Positions 61,791-64,000 of a DNA stretch of 64,000 nucleotides are shown one piece after another; positions within the stretch are counted from its first letter, which is position 1, and every line of letters begins with the position of its first letter. The notes under the pieces were generated by a model, which ran no database searches, was not told the origin of the DNA, and was given only the letters and a program-made list of their open reading frames with translations. A program made the position numbers and the translations under genes. Source of the stretch: JALORV01 sp035498175. Lineage in GTDB: Bacteria > Pseudomonadota > Gammaproteobacteria > Burkholderiales > Burkholderiaceae_F. The DNA lies in the NCBI GenBank assembly GCA_035498175.1, contig DATKAJ010000116.1, forward strand, positions 1 to 64,000, read 5' to 3'.

Positions 61791-62290
61791 CGCGCCGCCT
61801 GCCTGATCGGCGCGTCGCCGATCGAGATATCGGGAAACAGCGCCACTTCGACCACCTTCGCGCCCTGGACCTGGGGGCCTGCTCGCAGCGCATCCATCAC
61901 CTGCACCAGCACGTCGTAGGGCACATTGGGCTCGGGCAGGATCGTCACGTCGGTCTTGTCCGGAAAGCGCTCCTTGATCACCCGCGCCAGCGTCGCCAGC
62001 GTGGCGATGTCATAGTGGCCCGACTGCGTCTTGGGGATGCTCTGGATCAGCCCACCGATCCGATCTCCGACCTCGATCGCCTCGGCGCGGACCACCACTT
62101 CGAGGTTGAGCTTCTCTGCCGACAACTGCTCGAGTGCGCCGGTCGACTGGGCCGGCAGCGCGAGATCGAGCACAGACAGCCGTGTGAATACCGCCGTGCT
62201 CAGCAGGAACGGCACGAGCACGACGATCAGGTTGATGAAGGCCGTGACATCGAGCCCGGCGGGCTGACGGCGCAGGCGGCGCAGGCGCAT
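61787..62290 (-). CDS. ExbD/TolR-family protein (Asp replaced by Asn)
   Basis: 167-aa paralogue of the next exbD. Its helix reads LDVTAFINLIVVLVPFLL, with Asn20 where the proton-carrying Asp of ExbD (Asp25 in E. coli) is expected. The codon is AAC. The periplasmic part retains ExbD/TolR-like VVVRAEAIEVGDRI and TDVTILPEPNVPYDVLVQVMDALR. It may form a heteromer with the Asp-bearing copy or have a purely structural role. 36 bases separate it from exbB. Confidence 0.85.
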   Translation of the reverse strand: MRLRRLRRQPAGLDVTAFINLIVVLVPFLLSTAVFTRLSVLDLALPAQSTGALEQLSAEKLNLEVVVRAEAIEVGDRIGGLIQSIPKTQSGHYDIATLATLARVIKERFPDKTDVTILPEPNVPYDVLVQVMDALRAGPQVQGAKVVEVALFPDISIGDAPIRQAAR

Positions 62291-62326
62291 GACTGGCTTC
62301 CCGGTTGAGGCTGTAACGACTGCCGA

Positions 62327-62986
62327 CTACTCTGCCGCTCGCCGCACCTCGCTCGTCATCCGCTGCGTCAGGTTCAGGAAGCTGATCTTCGCAGCCTCTA
62401 GGCTGTCGACGATCTCGGTCGCGCGTGCCTGCAGGAAGGCGTGGATCAGCAGGAACGGGATCGCAACCATCAGTGCGAACGCGGTGTTGTTCATCGCGAT
62501 CGAGATCGACGCGGCCAGCAGCTCCGCCTTCTCCGCCGGGTTCACGTTGGCGACCGCAGTGAACGCCTTGATCAGGCCGATGATGGTGCCGAGCAGGCCT
62601 ACCAGCGTGATCACGTTGGCGAAGGTCGCGATGTAGTGCGTGCGCTTCTCGAGGCGCGGCACGATTTCCATCATGCCCTCCTCCATCGCCATGTCGACGT
62701 CCTCGCGCCGGTGCGGCGAGCGCAGCCGCTCGAGCCCGTACGACACGATCTTGCCGATCGCCACGTCGCCGCCGCCCGTGGCCACGGCCTGCACCTTGTC
62801 GAGCTTGCCGTTCTGCAGCAGCGGCAGCAGCTTGTCCCACATCTGCCGGTTGTCGGTGCGCGCCCGGTTGAGGAAGATGAAGCGCTCGATCGCCACGGCA
62901 AGGCCGAGCGCCATGATCAGGAGGCTGGGGTAGATGAAGAGCCCACTGTCGTGGAAGAACTTGACCACGGTGTCGAACGCATTCAT
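62327..62986 (-). CDS. exbB: ExbB/TolQ/MotA-type proton channel protein
   Basis: 219-aa membrane protein with three hydrophobic helices (about 17-37, 125-150 and 165-190). The MotA/TolQ/ExbB signature is present: ATFANVITLVGLLGTIIGLIKAF, then ISIAMNNTAFALMVAIPFLL. It forms the pentameric channel with the ExbD proteins encoded just downstream. The start at 62986 (MNAFDTVV) is chosen over 63010. Confidence 0.9.
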   Translation of the reverse strand: MNAFDTVVKFFHDSGLFIYPSLLIMALGLAVAIERFIFLNRARTDNRQMWDKLLPLLQNGKLDKVQAVATGGGDVAIGKIVSYGLERLRSPHRREDVDMAMEEGMMEIVPRLEKRTHYIATFANVITLVGLLGTIIGLIKAFTAVANVNPAEKAELLAASISIAMNNTAFALMVAIPFLLIHAFLQARATEIVDSLEAAKISFLNLTQRMTSEVRRAAE

Positions 62987-63016
62987 GACTCGATCTCCAG
63001 ATTCAGACAACTGTCT

Positions 63017-63364
63017 TCACTTGCGAACCGCAGGCGACGCGGCTTCGGCACTGCCGGCCGGCTTTTCGGCACGGGCCTGGATCAGCGCGTCGTAGCGCAC
63101 CTGGCGGCGAAACACGTCGCGATCCACGGGCGCCAGCGCCTCGTCGAGCACGCTGTCCAGTGGACGTCCCGAGGAGTCCCCGAGCACCGGCTTCTTCCAC
63201 GGCACGATGTACAGCACCTTCGGCAACTCGCGGTTGCCAATGATCTGCGTGCGGTCCATGTCCGCCCGATCCTGCGGGGCAGCCGTGCCTGCACATAGCG
63301 CCAGGGCCACGGCCATCGTCGCTCGCAACAGGGGCGGGCAATGCCCGGAGAAACGCCGCTTCAT
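63017..63364 (-). CDS. Small exported hypothetical protein
   Basis: 115-aa protein with a signal peptide (about 1-30, ending GTAAPQD), then a short conserved-looking mature part: ADMDRTQIIGNRELPKVLYIVPWKKPVLGD. I do not recognise a Pfam family. An AAGGAG ribosome-binding site supports the ATG at 63364; an alternative ATG at 63391 overlaps the TPR gene as ATGA. It lies between a TPR gene and exbB and may be part of that transport complex. Confidence 0.7.
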   Translation of the reverse strand: MKRRFSGHCPPLLRATMAVALALCAGTAAPQDRADMDRTQIIGNRELPKVLYIVPWKKPVLGDSSGRPLDSVLDEALAPVDRDVFRRQVRYDALIQARAEKPAGSAEAASPAVRK

Positions 63365-63387
63365 CCCTGCTCCTTGCGCGGCGGCAC

Positions 63388-64000
63388 TCATTGGGAAACC
63401 TCCGCGCTACGCGCTGCGGTACTGGCTTGCTTGGGGCGGCCCGGCGCTTCGCCGGAAACCTCCGCGCCACGCGCTGCGGTACTGGCTTGCTTGGGGCGGC
63501 CCGGCGCTTCGCCCTTGCGGGCCGTCCGGTTCTGCAGGTCCCTGACCCAGCGCTGCACCTGCTCGTCTCCACCCGGCGTCATCTGCAGATAGCGATCGTA
63601 GAGTTCGAGGGCGCGCACGCCATCCCATAGATACAAGTCATACAGAATGCCGAGGTTCAGCACGGCGGGCGCGTACGCGGGGTCGACGACCATCGCCTGT
63701 TCGTACGACGCCTTCGCCTTGGCGAAGTCCCCCGCCATGCGATATGTGATGCCCAGCTGGTTGCGCAGGTCGGCGCGCTGCGGGCTCAGCTGGACGGCCT
63801 TCTCAAACGCGGCCCGAGCTTCGGCGGTCTTGCCGGCCTGGCGATAGATGAGGCCCAGGTTGGCGTACGGTCCGGAGAGATCGGGGTCGGACTTAGTCAG
63901 CGCGATGAAGCCCCGCTCGGCCTCTGCGGTTCGTCCCGCAACCAGGGCTTGGCGTGCGGCATCGAAGCTGCGCTGCGCAGCCGGGTTGACCGGTGCTTCG
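63388..64000 (-). CDS. TPR protein (N-terminus cut by window edge)
   Basis: The C-terminal 203 residues of a tetratricopeptide protein. Three TPRs are visible (PYANLGLIYRQAGKTAEARAAFEKA, RNQLGITYRMAGDFAKAKASYEQA, and PAVLNLGILYDLYLWDGVRAL). The last part holds two nearly identical 20-residue repeats beginning GEAPGRPKQASTAAR, encoded by a 60-bp tandem duplication. It begins the operon-like TPR-hypothetical-exbB-exbD-exbD-agmX set; such TPR proteins are common partners of AgmX/ExbBD systems. Confidence 0.8.
   Translation of the reverse strand, partial: EAPVNPAAQRSFDAARQALVAGRTAEAERGFIALTKSDPDLSGPYANLGLIYRQAGKTAEARAAFEKAVQLSPQRADLRNQLGITYRMAGDFAKAKASYEQAMVVDPAYAPAVLNLGILYDLYLWDGVRALELYDRYLQMTPGGDEQVQRWVRDLQNRTARKGEAPGRPKQASTAARGAEVSGEAPGRPKQASTAARSAEVSQ
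63394..63513. repeat. 60-bp tandem duplication in the TPR gene
   Basis: Two adjacent 60-base copies (63394-63453 and 63454-63513) differ at one base, T at 63408 against C at 63468. The unit is a multiple of three, so the reading frame is kept and 20 residues are duplicated at the protein's C-terminus. Confidence 0.9.

Noticed and set aside
1..64000. CRISPR arrays, tRNA or rRNA genes, prophage or IS elements
   Set aside because: No direct-repeat arrays with spacers, no cloverleaf or rRNA sequence, and no transposase or phage protein was recognised; the only tandem repeat is the 60-bp duplication near 63.4 kb.

Overview
The window is high-GC DNA (about two thirds G+C by eye) packed with housekeeping genes. 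It looks like chromosome of a betaproteobacterium (Burkholderiales, Rhodocyclales or Nitrosomonadales-like). This assignment is an inference from gene order: ftsK near trxB-smr, glnB next to nadE, the argH / algZ-algR-hemC-hemD-hemX-hemY block, pmbA divergent from darP-mog, and a divergent LysR/pirin pair. I saw no tRNA, rRNA, CRISPR array, phage genes or insertion-sequence transposase.

Layout. 0-5 kb: the start of ftsK (C-terminus cut by the window edge) is divergent from a three-gene LytS/LytTR operon. Its second kinase lacks the phospho-acceptor histidine and the N-box asparagine. 5-13 kb: trxB-smr-TRIC channel, glnB-nadE, a FemAB-like acyltransferase, a DMT transporter, a K+ channel and ppa. 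13-18 kb: aldehyde dehydrogenase, SDR, lipoprotein S9 peptidase and a frameshifted gamma-carbonic anhydrase. 18-26 kb: late haem-precursor genes hemC-D-X-Y with algZR, and argH divergent. A roughly 335-bp imperfect long palindrome sits between hemC and algR. 26-30 kb: a TRAP transporter whose binding-protein gene is convergent to the permeases. 30-35 kb: pmbA, darP, mog, an esterase, and a pirin/LysR pair.

35-41 kb: two large membrane-bound PAS-GGDEF proteins, both with intact GGDEF and RxxD inhibitory sites. 41-47 kb: gluQ, an M20 peptidase, then a three-gene electron-transfer module: an 11-haem membrane-anchored cytochrome c, a cytochrome b, and a membrane-anchored cytochrome c with up to eight haems, two of them in non-canonical CX3CH/CX4CH motifs. 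A GlcG/HbpS-like protein is divergent from it. 47-52 kb: GFA protein, a membrane-anchored TIR protein, DedA, VOC, FMN reductase and a second DMT transporter. 52-60 kb: pepN-fbp, a DUF1254 protein, a TrpB2-like enzyme and a rhodanese. 60-64 kb: a TPR protein (cut by the window edge), a small exported protein, ExbB, two ExbDs and an AgmX/TonB-like protein. The second ExbD has Asn in place of the proton-carrying Asp.

The most unusual items are the pseudo-histidine kinase fused by ATGA overlaps into a LytTR operon, the multihaem c11-b-c8 module, the Asp-less ExbD paralogue and the long-palindrome intergenic element. Many genes share a -10-like word of the form TANAATCG with no good -35. Most start choices rest on ribosome-binding sites, overlap with neighbours and family lengths, not on experiment.
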